From: Polycladomyces zharkentensis
GTDB taxonomy: Bacteria; Bacillota; Bacilli; Thermoactinomycetales; JIR-001
Assembly: GCF_016938855.1 (NCBI RefSeq)
Contig: NZ_JAFHAP010000011.1
Span: forward strand, 1 to 64,000
Direction of reading: 5' to 3'
DNA length: 64,000 nucleotides
Translations under genes and position numbers: made by a program
Notes under the pieces: model-generated
What the model was told of the DNA's origin: nothing
Database searches by the model: none
What the model saw: the letters and a program-made list of their open reading frames with translations, nothing else
Shown here: one piece after another, positions 42,376 through 51,781 of the stretch
How positions within the stretch are numbered: position 1 is the stretch's first letter
Layout of the letters: every line of letters begins with the position of its first letter

Positions 42376-44649
42376 GTGATCGAAGAACAAGAGATTTTGA
42401 CGTTCATGCGGAAAAAAGCGTATAAACCGCTGACATTCACGGAATTGGTCGAAGCATTTGCGATCGAAGAGGAAGAGATCGAAGCGTTTCGATCCTTGAT
42501 CGACCGAATGGAACAAGAAGGAAGAATCGTTCAGACGCGGTCCAAACGGTTCGGGGTGCCTGAGCGGTTCAATCTTGTGCGCGGCATTCTGCAGGGACAT
42601 CCCAAAGGGTTCGGTTTCGTCGTGCAGGACCGGCCCAACGCACCGGACATCTACGTCCATCCCAATGATATGAACGGGGCGATGGATGGCGATACGGTGC
42701 TCGTCCGCCTGCAGGGTAAACAAGTACGGGATCTGCGGCCTGAAGGGGAAATCGTCCGTATTTTGAAACGGGGGCGCACTGTCGTGGTGGGAACGTTCAC
42801 CAGCCCGTCCTCCCACTTCGGGTTTGTCATCCCTGATGACAAACGTTTGCCGACCGACATCTTCATTCCCCCGGAGGCACGAAACGGTGCCAAACAAGGG
42901 GACAAAGTGGTCGTCGAGTTGCATCACATTCCCGACAGCCGTTTCACCGCCGAGGGCGTCGTCACGGAAGTGTTGGGGCACAAAGATGATCCGGGTGTCG
43001 ATATCCTCTCCATCATTCGCAAATACCAACTGCCCGAGGACTTCCCCGAAGAAGTGTTGGCCGAAGCCGAACAAATCCCCACCGAGATCGATCCGGAGGA
43101 AATCGAGGGGCGGCGGGATTTGCGCGATCGTACGATGGTTACCATTGATGGAGAAGATGCCAAGGACTTGGACGACGCGGTGTCGGTGGAGCGTCTGCCC
43201 AACGGCAACATCCGCCTCGGTGTTCATATTGCCGACGTCAGCTATTATGTGAAGGAAGGGAGTGCGCTGGATCGGGAAGCCTACGCCCGCGGCAACAGCG
43301 TCTATCTCGTGGACCGGGTGATTCCCATGTTGCCGCCGCGGCTGTCCAACGGCATCTGCAGTCTCAACCCGCAGGTGGACCGTCTGACACTCACCTGCGA
43401 TATGGAAATCGACTCGGACGGCAATGTCGTCAGCCACGAAATCTATCCCAGCGTCATTCGTACCGACGAACGGATGACCTACACTGCCGTCAAACGCATT
43501 CTGGAGGATGAAGACCCTGAGCTGATCGAGCGTTACGCACCATTGGTGGACGATTTCCGCCTGATGGCTGATCTGGCCCGTACTTTGCGAAAAAAGCGAC
43601 TCAAACGGGGGGCCATTGATTTCAATTTTACGGAAGCCAAAATCAAGGTCGACGAAAACGGCAAACCGATTGAAATCGTGAAACGGCCGCGTACGATTGC
43701 CGAGCAGCTGATCGAGGAATTCATGCTGTGCGCCAACGAAACGGTGGCGGAGCATTTTGCCTGGGCGGATATCCCGTTTTTGTACCGGATTCACGAAAAT
43801 CCGGATACGGAAAAACTGCAGGCGTTTTACGAGTTTATCACCCATTTCGGCTACAGCGTCAAAGGGCGGGCGGATAAAGTGAAACCCCGTGCGCTCCAGG
43901 AGTTGTTGGAGAAAATCAGCGGCAAACCTGAGGAGACGCTGATCAGTACCGTCCTGCTCCGTTCGATGAAGCAGGCGCGTTATGCCGCGGAATGCACGGG
44001 GCATTTCGGGTTGGCGGCGACGTTTTACTGTCACTTCACCTCACCGATCCGGCGGTATCCCGATCTGGTCATTCACCGCATCATCCGGGAAGTGTTGGCC
44101 AATGGAACGTTGTCCCCTGAGCGGATGAACCAGCTGAAAGGAAAATTGCCGGATATTGCCCAGCAATGCTCGGTTCGCGAGCGTATTGCCGTTGAGGCGG
44201 AGCGGGAGACGGACGATCTGAAAAAAGCCGAATTTATGCTGGACAAGATTGGACAGGAATTTGACGGGATCATCAGCGGCGTCACTTCGTTCGGCATATT
44301 CGTCGAGTTGGACAACACCGTCGAAGGACTGGTGCACATCAGCTACATGACCGACGACTATTACCATTACGATGAAAATGCCTACTGCCTGATCGGCGAG
44401 CGTACAGGGAACATTTTCCGCATCGGAGACCGGGTTCGCGTCCGGGTGGCCGGTGTCAACATCGACGAGCACAAGGTGGACTTCGAGCTGGTGCCGGACT
44501 GGGAAGACGGCGGGTTGTTCGAACGAAGCCGCAAACGCAAAAAGCGCAGGAAAGAGACTGGTTCGGAGTCGGGGATGCCCAAGGGCGTAAAGAAAAAGAA
44601 AGCAAAAAAAGTTGAAAAAAAGGCGAAAAAGAAAAGGAAGAAGGCGTAA
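42376..44649 (+). CDS. rnr: Ribonuclease R
   Basis: This 3'–5' exoribonuclease of 757 residues degrades structured RNA and works with SmpB–tmRNA on stalled mRNAs. In order it has an N-terminal helix-turn-helix, two cold-shock domains ('GHPKGFGFVVQD', 'HFGFVIPDD'), and the catalytic RNB domain with its acidic cluster in 'TIDGEDAKDLDDAVSVE', 'HIADVSYYV' and 'YCHFTSPIRRYPDL'. An S1 domain ('GVTSFGIFVELDNTVEGLVH') and a Lys-rich tail that may bind rRNA follow. The GTG at 42376, after AAAGGGG, is just past the esterase stop. Confidence 0.97.
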   Translation: MIEEQEILTFMRKKAYKPLTFTELVEAFAIEEEEIEAFRSLIDRMEQEGRIVQTRSKRFGVPERFNLVRGILQGHPKGFGFVVQDRPNAPDIYVHPNDMNGAMDGDTVLVRLQGKQVRDLRPEGEIVRILKRGRTVVVGTFTSPSSHFGFVIPDDKRLPTDIFIPPEARNGAKQGDKVVVELHHIPDSRFTAEGVVTEVLGHKDDPGVDILSIIRKYQLPEDFPEEVLAEAEQIPTEIDPEEIEGRRDLRDRTMVTIDGEDAKDLDDAVSVERLPNGNIRLGVHIADVSYYVKEGSALDREAYARGNSVYLVDRVIPMLPPRLSNGICSLNPQVDRLTLTCDMEIDSDGNVVSHEIYPSVIRTDERMTYTAVKRILEDEDPELIERYAPLVDDFRLMADLARTLRKKRLKRGAIDFNFTEAKIKVDENGKPIEIVKRPRTIAEQLIEEFMLCANETVAEHFAWADIPFLYRIHENPDTEKLQAFYEFITHFGYSVKGRADKVKPRALQELLEKISGKPEETLISTVLLRSMKQARYAAECTGHFGLAATFYCHFTSPIRRYPDLVIHRIIREVLANGTLSPERMNQLKGKLPDIAQQCSVRERIAVEAERETDDLKKAEFMLDKIGQEFDGIISGVTSFGIFVELDNTVEGLVHISYMTDDYYHYDENAYCLIGERTGNIFRIGDRVRVRVAGVNIDEHKVDFELVPDWEDGGLFERSRKRKKRRKETGSESGMPKGVKKKKAKKVEKKAKKKRKKA

Positions 44650-45030
44650 AGCACCAGGTGCGGCCGATCTATTTCAAGTAAACTACTCTTCCCGGTTCGC
44701 TTCAAACCAGAGCGATTTGGAACCTGAGGATGGTGGAGGAAATGCCCGGGATGAATTTCCTGTCGCTTTTTCCGGTCTCCACTTCGGGCTCAGATCCAAG
44801 CTCAACCGGAAAAAGTTGCCGCCTGATCAAATGGCCGGACACGTGGCAGGCATTCGCAGTTGTGTCTTTGAACATTGTTCCTCGTTAAGTGCCATCAATA
44901 AAGCATTTGTCAGACATGATCTGATCTGACAAGGTCACCATTTACCATCTTGACCGGATGACGGAGAAGGCCTCCCCGTCATTCCGGTCGGCTCGGGGGA
45001 TATTTTGCGCTTCCTGCGATGAAAAAAGAG
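44650..45030 (+). other. rnr–smpB gap with a long hairpin
   Basis: No convincing gene is seen. A 49-codon reading at 44741 has a good GGAGG but no known family. GACCGG-AT-GACGG (44952–44964) pairs with CCGTC-ATT-CCGGTC (44976–44989), a strong hairpin without a U-tract, about 40 bases before the smpB promoter. It could be an RNA 3' end or protein site. Confidence 0.4.
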
Positions 45031-45060
45031 TTGACGAGACATTCGATTGGTTGTTACAAT
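45031..45060 (+). promoter_or_regulatory. Promoter of smpB
   Basis: TTGACG (45031–45036) and TACAAT (45055–45060) have an 18-bp spacer, 41 bases before ATG 45102. Confidence 0.65.
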
Positions 45061-45101
45061 AACGATTGCAACCTTTTTCATGCGCGCAGGAGGTGAGCAC
45101 A

Positions 45102-45569
45102 ATGCCGAAAAAAGGCACCAAAGTGATCGCACGCAACAAAAAGGCGACCCACGACTACCACATCGAGGAGACGCTGGAAGCAGGCATTGTCCTCACCGGG
45201 ACCGAGATCAAGTCGATCCGGCAGGGCCGGGTCAATCTGAAGGACAGCTATGCGCGCATCAAAGACGGGGAAGTATACGTGGTCAACATGCATATCAGTC
45301 CCTATGAACAGGGCAATCGTTTTAACCACGAACCCACCCGGGAGCGCAAGTTGCTGCTCCACAAGCAGGAGATCAACAAACTGATCGGGCTTACCCAGCA
45401 AAAAGGGTATACCTTGGTACCCCTGGATGTTCATCTGCGCAACGGCTACGCCAAATTGGAACTGGCAGTGGCCAAAGGGAAGAAACTGTACGACAAACGC
45501 GCTGCCATCGCCAAACGCGACGCTGAGCGCGAAATTCAGCGCCAGTTGAAGGAACGCATCCGGGGATGA
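45102..45569 (+). CDS. smpB: SsrA-binding protein SmpB
   Basis: This 155-residue tmRNA partner brings tmRNA to stalled ribosomes. Its beta-barrel shows '[20 protein letters not shown]', '[17 protein letters not shown]', '[20 protein letters not shown]' and a basic tail. AGGAGGTGAGC precedes ATG 45102. The tmRNA gene follows after 120 bases, the usual arrangement. Confidence 0.97.
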   Translation: MPKKGTKVIARNKKATHDYHIEETLEAGIVLTGTEIKSIRQGRVNLKDSYARIKDGEVYVVNMHISPYEQGNRFNHEPTRERKLLLHKQEINKLIGLTQQKGYTLVPLDVHLRNGYAKLELAVAKGKKLYDKRAAIAKRDAEREIQRQLKERIRG

Positions 45570-45602
45570 ACAAAAAAATTGTTTCGAAATCAAAATTTCC
45601 TC

Positions 45603-45631
45603 TTTACAAAGAGTGAAATCGGTGATAATAT
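45603..45631 (+). promoter_or_regulatory. Promoter of tmRNA
   Basis: TTTACA (45603–45608) and TAATAT (45626–45631) have a 17-bp spacer, 58 bases before the mature 5' end. Confidence 0.65.
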
Positions 45632-45689
45632 AAGTAACTGTCGAGGTCATGATAGCTTGGTCAAAACAGCGCAGACTCGTCGGAATCCT

Positions 45690-46049
45690 GGGGGCGTTTT
45701 GGGATTCGACGGGGATAGATCGAGCGTTAGCTGCGAGCCGAGGGGTTGCGTCCTTCGTTAAAAACGCAAGGCCAAATGTAACTGGCAAACAAGAAAACTA
45801 CGCTCTGGCTGCTTAATTCCAGCCAGGATCCACTTCGCCATCGCCCGTGTGGTGAAGCTGGGTCTCAACCTCAGCGGGCTAGCTGACCGGAATCGTCACC
45901 GGCCGGTTGGCGAAATCCAGGTGACTGGTCCGTAGGAACGCCTGTCACTGGGCAGTCCGACGGACGAGACCGCAATACAGTGACTACGCTCGTAGACGCT
46001 GACGCGGCGATATCTTCGGACAGCGGTTCGACTCCGCTCGCCTCCACCA
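45690..46049 (+). ncRNA. ssrA: Transfer-messenger RNA (SsrA)
   Basis: The tRNA-like half pairs GGGGGCG at the 5' end with CGCCTCC at the 3' end and is followed by encoded ACCA. GGTTCGACTCC gives the T-arm. The tag reading frame begins after the resume site near 45785 and spells GKQENYALAA, then TAA (an Ala from the charged tmRNA comes first), a standard ALAA proteolysis tag. Pseudoknot repeats follow. Rescues stalled ribosomes with SmpB and RNase R. Confidence 0.97.
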
Positions 46050-46058
46050 AAAGCATAT

Positions 46059-46134
46059 GCTGATGTAGCTCAGTTGGTAGAGCACTTCACTCGTAATGAA
46101 GGGGTCGGGGGTTCGAGTCCCTCCATCAGCACCA
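46059..46134 (+). tRNA. tRNA-Thr (anticodon CGT)
   Basis: GCTGATG/CATCAGC acceptor with encoded CCA. The anticodon stem CTTCA/TGAAG has the loop CTCGTAA, so the anticodon is CGT and reads ACG codons. GGTTCGAGTCC is in the T-arm. It lies nine bases after tmRNA and is probably co-transcribed with it. Confidence 0.97.
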
Positions 46135-46140
46135 AAAAAA

Positions 46141-46171
46141 CCATCCTACCGATCAGTAGGATGGTTTTTAT
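46141..46171 (+). terminator. Rho-independent terminator after ssrA–tRNA-Thr
   Basis: CCATCCTAC (46141–46149) pairs with GTAGGATGG (46156–46164), then TTTTTA. Confidence 0.92.
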
Positions 46172-46215
46172 TTTAACCTCAATGATGAGACCGTTGATTA
46201 TGGTTTGGAAAGTCG

Positions 46216-46267
46216 TTGACACAGCATGGTCCGGGCATTTACAATATCAAGAGAACCGATTGGTTCT
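46216..46267 (+). promoter_or_regulatory. Promoter and TetR-type operator of the efflux operon
   Basis: TTGACA (46216–46221) and TACAAT (46240–46245) have an 18-bp spacer. Seven bases later is the inverted repeat AGAACC-GATT-GGTTCT (46252–46267), where a TetR dimer could block transcription. The regulated genes are probably the TetR and pump genes that follow. Confidence 0.65.
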
Positions 46268-46329
46268 ATGGGTACCGACCAGTCATTAGCGAGTCACAAA
46301 TTCGAAGGGTAAAGGGGAAAGATCGATCA

Positions 46330-47223
46330 ATGGAAAAAAAGGCAAAGATAATGGATTCCGCTATCAAATTATTTTCAGAAAAAGGGTATCTGGCTACATC
46401 TATCCAAGATATAGCATCCGATTGCAAAATTTCGAAGGGATCATTTTACAAGTTCTTTGACTCGAAAGAGGATCTATTCATACAGGTGTTGGATTACAAC
46501 CTGCAAAAAATGATGGTCGAAGCTGGGAAAGTGGATTTGCTCAAGTCATTATCCCCTCGGGATAAATTGATCAAAAAAATCCAGATCGAAATGGAAAACT
46601 TCCTTGAAAATCAAGTATTTATAAAAATGTTGACGACGGATTTGCCTATTAAAGAAAGCAAGGAGGTGTTTTATTCCCGAGTGAAGAGACGGTTGATGAA
46701 CTGGCATAAGGATTGCTTGGTACAGGCATACGGGTCAAATATTCAACCGTACATCTGGGATTACGTCGTCATACTGGAAGGAATGATGAAGGAATATCTA
46801 GACCTGCTGATCTTTGGGCAGAAAAACTTTTCCATCAAAGTGGCTGTCGATTTTATTGTTGATCGTTTGGACGCTTTGGTGGAGGCCGGCTGCTCCGTAA
46901 AACCTGTTTTGACCCCTGATATGATGCGTGAGTATGAAGAAGCCGAATCCGTTTTCGTGAGTCGGGAGGAACAATTGAATGCCTTGTTGGATCAGTTGGG
47001 AGAGAGGATTGCAATGGGGGAGATGCCTGACTCTGAACGCAAAAAATTCATTTCTGCCGCTCAATTGTTGGCTGAGGAAATAAGGAAAGAGAATGCGAGA
47101 GATTTTTTGATTGATGCATTGATGTCATACATAAAGAAAAATAAGGATCTGGAAGAAAGCGTCAGCTTGATTCAAGATTTTTTGAATAGAAACGAAAAAG
47201 ATGGAGAGAGAAACCATGGATGA
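46330..47223 (+). CDS. TetR/AcrR family regulator
   Basis: This repressor of 297 residues is long for TetR. The N-terminal helix-turn-helix reads 'KIMDSAIKLFSEKGYLATSI' and 'KISKGSFYKFFDSKEDLF', with a long all-helical ligand domain after it. The C-terminal third ('ESVSLIQDFLNRNEKDGERN') extends beyond a typical family member. AAGGGG precedes ATG 46330. The stop overlaps the MFS start by 8 bases, so the two form an operon in which it would control its pump. Confidence 0.9.
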   Translation: MEKKAKIMDSAIKLFSEKGYLATSIQDIASDCKISKGSFYKFFDSKEDLFIQVLDYNLQKMMVEAGKVDLLKSLSPRDKLIKKIQIEMENFLENQVFIKMLTTDLPIKESKEVFYSRVKRRLMNWHKDCLVQAYGSNIQPYIWDYVVILEGMMKEYLDLLIFGQKNFSIKVAVDFIVDRLDALVEAGCSVKPVLTPDMMREYEEAESVFVSREEQLNALLDQLGERIAMGEMPDSERKKFISAAQLLAEEIRKENARDFLIDALMSYIKKNKDLEESVSLIQDFLNRNEKDGERNHG

Positions 47224-48751
47224 GAAAAAACATCATGTCACCTTTGTTTTAATTGGACTTTTTGTCGGTCTGCTCTTTACCTCTCTGGACCAGACGGTCG
47301 TCTCGACAGCCATGCCCACCATTATCAGTGATTTGGGAGGCATGTCTTTTTACAGCTGGGTAACGGCCGTTTATATGTTGACGGAAACGGCGGGAATCCC
47401 CATTTTCGGTAAACTCGCCGATTTATACGGTCGCAAGAAAATCTACATGATCGGAATGGGGATTTTCGTTCTGGGTTCCGTATTGTGCGGTCTTTCAACC
47501 CACATTTTATTCCTGATTTTTGCCCGAGGACTTCAAGGCATTGGTGCAGCAGCAATTTGGCCGTTGGCGATGACCATCATCGGAGATGTATTTCCTCCTG
47601 AAAAAAGTGCAAAAATCCAAGGAATTTTTGGTGGGGCCTTTATCATATCCAGCATTGCCGGCCCTGCACTTGGAGGAATATTGACGGAATCTCTCAGCTG
47701 GCATTGGATTTTCTTTATTAATATTCCATTCGGTATTGTTTCCGCATTTCTGTTGTGGAAAGGACTTGTGGAACAGAAAGGTGAAGGAAACCAGTCGGTC
47801 GACTGGGCGGGGGCAGTTACTCTCACTGCCGGTATCATTTTGGTGCTTCTGCCCACCGTCTTGACAGGTGGAGAAGATCAATCTGTCTCTGCCGGTTATG
47901 ACTGGTCTTCACCCTTGGTCTTACTGTTATTGTTTGGGGGATTGGCGATTCTGGCGATTTTCATTTGGGTTGAAATGAAAGCCGAAGAGCCTGTTCTCCC
48001 TCTTCGTATATTTGGGAATCAGACGGTGACCTTGATTTGTATCATCAGTTTCTTTTCAGGAATGGGGATGTTCGGTGCCATTACGTTTATTCCATTGTAT
48101 ATACAATACGTTCAACATACTTCCGCTTCCATCGCCGGGTATGCATTGACACCCATGATGTTCGGTGCGATCATTGCGGGTTCCATCGGCGGTTTCCTGA
48201 TCACAAGAATCCCGTACCGCACGCTGCTTGTAACAGGCTTACTGTTCATGTCCCTGGGCTTTTATTTGATGTCAACGGTGAACACGAACACTTCTCTGTG
48301 GACGATCATCTGTTATGTGCTGCTCATTGGTATGGGAATGGGAATTTTGATGAGCAACCTCACGACGATTATGCAAGCGGTTGTGGATAAAAAACATTTC
48401 GGGGTTGCCACTTCGTCCATCAACTTCTTCCGCTCCATAGGAGCAACCATAGGAACCAGTATTTTGGGAGCGGTTTTGAATCATCAAGTGTCAACCGGAT
48501 TGGGCAACGTAATTCGAGAAAATCCGGCATACCAAAGCCGGCTTCAAGGGAACATTCAGGAAATCCTGCGATATGGAAAAGACATACCCACTGACGTTGT
48601 GGATCAAGTTGTAAGTCTGTTTGTCCATTCGGTCCAATCGGTTTTTTTGATTTCTTTGGTGATGATTGTTATCACCCTGATCGTCAGCCTGTTTTTAGGA
48701 AAAGGAAAGATTCGTGATCCACAACCGGAGACAAACCATCCAGCTGAATAA
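47216..48751 (+). CDS. MFS multidrug efflux transporter, DHA2/14-helix (EmrB/QacA-like)
   Basis: This 511-residue proton-driven exporter has about fourteen membrane segments. The family motifs 'SLDQTVVSTAMPTIISDLGG' in helix 1 and 'GKLADLYGRKKIYMIG' between helices 2 and 3 are present, as is 'GPALGGILTE', the antiporter motif C. It is translated from ATG 47216 after GGAGAGAG and overlaps the TetR gene. Substrates cannot be told. Confidence 0.93.
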   Translation: MDEKKHHVTFVLIGLFVGLLFTSLDQTVVSTAMPTIISDLGGMSFYSWVTAVYMLTETAGIPIFGKLADLYGRKKIYMIGMGIFVLGSVLCGLSTHILFLIFARGLQGIGAAAIWPLAMTIIGDVFPPEKSAKIQGIFGGAFIISSIAGPALGGILTESLSWHWIFFINIPFGIVSAFLLWKGLVEQKGEGNQSVDWAGAVTLTAGIILVLLPTVLTGGEDQSVSAGYDWSSPLVLLLLFGGLAILAIFIWVEMKAEEPVLPLRIFGNQTVTLICIISFFSGMGMFGAITFIPLYIQYVQHTSASIAGYALTPMMFGAIIAGSIGGFLITRIPYRTLLVTGLLFMSLGFYLMSTVNTNTSLWTIICYVLLIGMGMGILMSNLTTIMQAVVDKKHFGVATSSINFFRSIGATIGTSILGAVLNHQVSTGLGNVIRENPAYQSRLQGNIQEILRYGKDIPTDVVDQVVSLFVHSVQSVFLISLVMIVITLIVSLFLGKGKIRDPQPETNHPAE

Positions 48752-48900
48752 GTAAGTTCGCCCGGCTCTTTTGAGTTGATCGATGGAGATAAATTTGAAA
48801 ATCAAGTGAACTAATGAACATACAGGATCGGATAGACAAGTAATAGACAGTTGGGGGAATTATGATTATTGATATTGTGATTTATATTTTTTTATAATAA

Positions 48901-48931
48901 ACACTGTGATCATTAATCAACACACTGTGTC
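48901..48931 (+). promoter_or_regulatory. Putative operator upstream of the second TetR gene
   Basis: ACACTGTG occurs at 48901–48908 and again at 48922–48929. The second is in the palindrome ACAC-T-GTGT. The 21-base spacing is two helical turns, which suits two regulator dimers on one face. It lies about 60 bases before ATG 48986. Confidence 0.5.
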
Positions 48932-48985
48932 AAATATAAAATGATGATTTCACTATTAAAATGTGTTGATGATAGGATGACCCAT

Positions 48986-49588
48986 ATGAGACGACCGCAA
49001 GATCCGAGAATTATACGGACCAAACAATTACTGCGGGATGCATTGCTGGATCTCATTGAGGAGAAAGGAATGGAGGGGATAAATGTTCGGGACTTGACGA
49101 AAAAAGCCGGATTGAACCGCGGAACGTTTTACTTGCATTACCGGGACATTCACGATCTCTTGGAACAAAGCAAAGCCGAAATACTGAAGGGCCTGCAAAA
49201 TGTCCTGGATCGCTCCCATACGGGACAAAAAGAAATTCCCAAGCACCTCACAGAGTCCAGATTTACTCCACTGTTTGAATACCTCGCTGAAAATCAACGT
49301 TTTTTCAAAGTGATGCTAAATACAAAAGGGGACCCCTCATTCATTTATCAAATGAAAGAATTGATGAAACAAATTTTGTATAAAAAAACAATAAAGTTTC
49401 AACCATGTGATGAAGAAATGCTGGTTCCCAGGGATTATTTGATTGCACATGTCACTTCCTCTACACTGGGTGTGATTCAACATTGGTTTGAATGTGAAAT
49501 GAATTTCTCACCACAAGAAATGTCCCGGATTGTCTACCGTTTGATTGCGCTCAGCCCCGAGAAATTATCCGGATTGCACCAAAAATAA
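48986..49588 (+). CDS. TetR/AcrR family regulator
   Basis: This 200-residue regulator has 'LLRDALLDLIEEKGMEGINV' and 'KKAGLNRGTFYLHYRDIHDL', the TetR DNA-binding region, then a helical ligand domain. AGGATG sits 8 bases before ATG 48986, which is better than the upstream starts. It has no coupled partner. ACACTGTG repeats in front suggest autoregulation. The adjacent pump at 47216 could also be a target. Confidence 0.88.
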   Translation: MRRPQDPRIIRTKQLLRDALLDLIEEKGMEGINVRDLTKKAGLNRGTFYLHYRDIHDLLEQSKAEILKGLQNVLDRSHTGQKEIPKHLTESRFTPLFEYLAENQRFFKVMLNTKGDPSFIYQMKELMKQILYKKTIKFQPCDEEMLVPRDYLIAHVTSSTLGVIQHWFECEMNFSPQEMSRIVYRLIALSPEKLSGLHQK

Positions 49589-49675
49589 CCGAACGAAACC
49601 GTTCTTTCGGTTTTCCAGGGATCAGCCGTTGGGATTACCTGTAAACATCATTTCCGAGAAAGAAGGGAATTCGAC

Positions 49676-50497
49676 ATGGTGGCTCAATTGATCGTCAATG
49701 CGGATGATTTCGGTCTCACCCCCGGTGTCAATCGCGGAATCCTGGAAGCCCATGAAAAGGGGATCGTGACGAGTACCTCTCTCATGGCCAATACACCCGG
49801 TTTTGACGATGCTGTCAGACTGGCGCGCATCACCCCCGATCTGGGTGTGGGGTTCCATTTCAACTTGACTTATGGCGTCCCCCTTTCTCCTCCTGAAGAA
49901 ATCCCGTCCCTCGTCGATGAACACGGTCGATTTTTCTTTGATCCCCAGTGGAGAGGAGACTTTTCTCGATTGGGAGAGAATTGGCGACCCGAAGACATTC
50001 AAAAAGAATTGGCGGCACAGTGGGCACGGGTGTCGAAGTCGGGTTTGACCATTACGCATATCGATTCCCATCACTTCATCCAAAACCTCCCGCATGTGTA
50101 TGCGCCCTTGGCGGAGTTGGCCCGGAAAGAGGGGTTACCCATGCGGCACACCTTTCGTTTTCCAAAAACCCCGGATGAGATGAAAACTCTCAAACATCTT
50201 TTTTCAAGCAGGGAAACGCTCCCGTCGGATCATCCTGTGACAACGGAACGTTTCATCGCCGATTTTTACTATCAAGAGGATGGTTTGGACCGGCTGATTC
50301 GTCATTTGTCCTCCTTGGAAGAGGGGACGACGGAAATCAATTGTCATCCTGGTTATGTTGATGAAATCCTCCCCAACATTTCCAACTGGACGGAGGTTCG
50401 AGAGAAAGAGCTGAAGGTTTTGACCGACGAGAGCGTTCTCGATCTCTCACGGGCAGAGGGGATTCGATTCATTCATTACGGACAGTTGACGGAATAG
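49676..50497 (+). CDS. ChbG/YdjC-family carbohydrate deacetylase
   Basis: This 273-residue metal deacetylase opens with 'QLIVNADDFGLTPGVNRGIL', where the Asp-Asp pair binds metal. 'ITHIDSHHFIQNLP' gives the His ligands, and 'TTEINCHPGYVD' is near the end. E. coli ChbG removes one acetyl from chitobiose and chitobiose-6-phosphate before GH4 cleavage. A PTS plus GH4 6-phospho-glucosidase operon lies 4.3 kb downstream, so the two may share a pathway, though a glycosyltransferase lies between. Confidence 0.9.
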   Translation: MVAQLIVNADDFGLTPGVNRGILEAHEKGIVTSTSLMANTPGFDDAVRLARITPDLGVGFHFNLTYGVPLSPPEEIPSLVDEHGRFFFDPQWRGDFSRLGENWRPEDIQKELAAQWARVSKSGLTITHIDSHHFIQNLPHVYAPLAELARKEGLPMRHTFRFPKTPDEMKTLKHLFSSRETLPSDHPVTTERFIADFYYQEDGLDRLIRHLSSLEEGTTEINCHPGYVDEILPNISNWTEVREKELKVLTDESVLDLSRAEGIRFIHYGQLTE

Positions 50498-50551
50498 CAA
50501 GACCCGTTCCGCTATCTTTTGTTTTCGATTTGAAAAATGGAGGTCATTCAG

Positions 50552-51757
50552 ATGGCAAAGGCGCTTCTGATCAATTTTTCCGGAGAAGGTCACGTCAATC
50601 CGACGGTGGGACTGGTGGAAGAATTGATTCGTCGGGGTGAAGAGGTAGTCTATGTCGGCGGGGAAAGGTACAGGGAACGGATTGAAAAAACCGGTGCTGA
50701 TTTCCGCGGGTACCAGGAATCTTTCTTGGCCAACTCCCATCGTCTCCATACGGATCAGTGGCAGGAGAAGATGCGGGAAATGTTCCCGAAAATGCTCGAC
50801 TTTATGGAGAAAATCACTCCGGAGATCCTTGAAAAAGTGAAAGGAGAACAGTTTGATTATTGCCTGTATGATATGATGTTTCTTCCGGGATTGATCGCAG
50901 CTCAAGTGTTGGGCCTGCCCCGCATTGCTTTCTCCACCACTTTTGTTTGGAAGGAAACACCTCCCTTCGGTAGGGAACGAACGGCAGGATTGTTGGAAGT
51001 AATGAAAAAACTCACGAAAAAAATGGCGGATCGGTATGGTATTGATTTGAGCCCGGACGATTTTCCTTCATTTGGAGATATGACGCTCGTGTTTACCTCC
51101 CGGTATTTCCAACCGGATGCGGATACATTCGACGACAGCGTCAAATTTGTCGGTCCGTCGATTGCGCCGCGCAAGGATTGTGAAATGGATATCCCTCTTG
51201 GCGAACACGGTGACCGTCGTGTCATTTATGTATCCATGGGTACGATTGTGAATTATCAGGTTGAATTGTACCGCAAGTGCATTGAGGCATTTCGCGATCT
51301 GGACGTCACGGTGATTCTCTCCATCGGCCAACATACGCCACTGGAGGAGCTGCCCGAAATTCCGGATAACTTCATTGTTCGTCACTATGTACCGCAATTG
51401 GAGGTGTTGAAGCACGCCGATCTCTTCATCACCCACGGTGGCATGAACAGCACCAACGAAGGCCTGTACTACGGTGTTCCGCTGTTGATCATCCCCTTGG
51501 TGAACGATCAACCCTTTGTTGCCAAGCGGGTGAAGGAGCTGGGTGCAGGGATTGTACTCGATCCTTCAACGGTGACGGCGGCGATGCTCAGAGAATCAGC
51601 GGAAAAAATCTGGACAGACCCGCGGTTTGCTCAAAACAGTCGCCTCATCAGTGAAACGTTGCGGGAGGCGGGAGGGTATCGCCGAGCGGTGGATGAGATT
51701 TTGCGTTTTAAAGACAGCCGTCAGACTGTTCCCGCTTCTGACGATAACCGGAAATAG
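50552..51757 (+). CDS. MGT-type (GT1) glycosyltransferase, YjiC/YojK-like
   Basis: This 401-residue GT1 enzyme of the macrolide-glycosyltransferase group transfers sugar from a UDP-sugar to a small acceptor. The acceptor domain begins 'LINFSGEGHVNPTVGLVEEL'. The donor domain has 'RHYVPQLEVLKHADLFITHG' and 'GGMNSTNEGLYYGVPLLIIP', which is the UDP-binding signature. GGAGG lies 8 bases before ATG 50552. Members often inactivate toxic plant or antibiotic compounds. The acceptor is unknown. Confidence 0.9.
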   Translation: MAKALLINFSGEGHVNPTVGLVEELIRRGEEVVYVGGERYRERIEKTGADFRGYQESFLANSHRLHTDQWQEKMREMFPKMLDFMEKITPEILEKVKGEQFDYCLYDMMFLPGLIAAQVLGLPRIAFSTTFVWKETPPFGRERTAGLLEVMKKLTKKMADRYGIDLSPDDFPSFGDMTLVFTSRYFQPDADTFDDSVKFVGPSIAPRKDCEMDIPLGEHGDRRVIYVSMGTIVNYQVELYRKCIEAFRDLDVTVILSIGQHTPLEELPEIPDNFIVRHYVPQLEVLKHADLFITHGGMNSTNEGLYYGVPLLIIPLVNDQPFVAKRVKELGAGIVLDPSTVTAAMLRESAEKIWTDPRFAQNSRLISETLREAGGYRRAVDEILRFKDSRQTVPASDDNRK

Positions 51758-51781
51758 ATCTCCATCGACGCATTTGTGAAA

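Noticed and set aside
42319-44034. 571-codon minus-strand frame
   Set aside because: Antisense of rnr, which has all RNase R domains on the plus strand.
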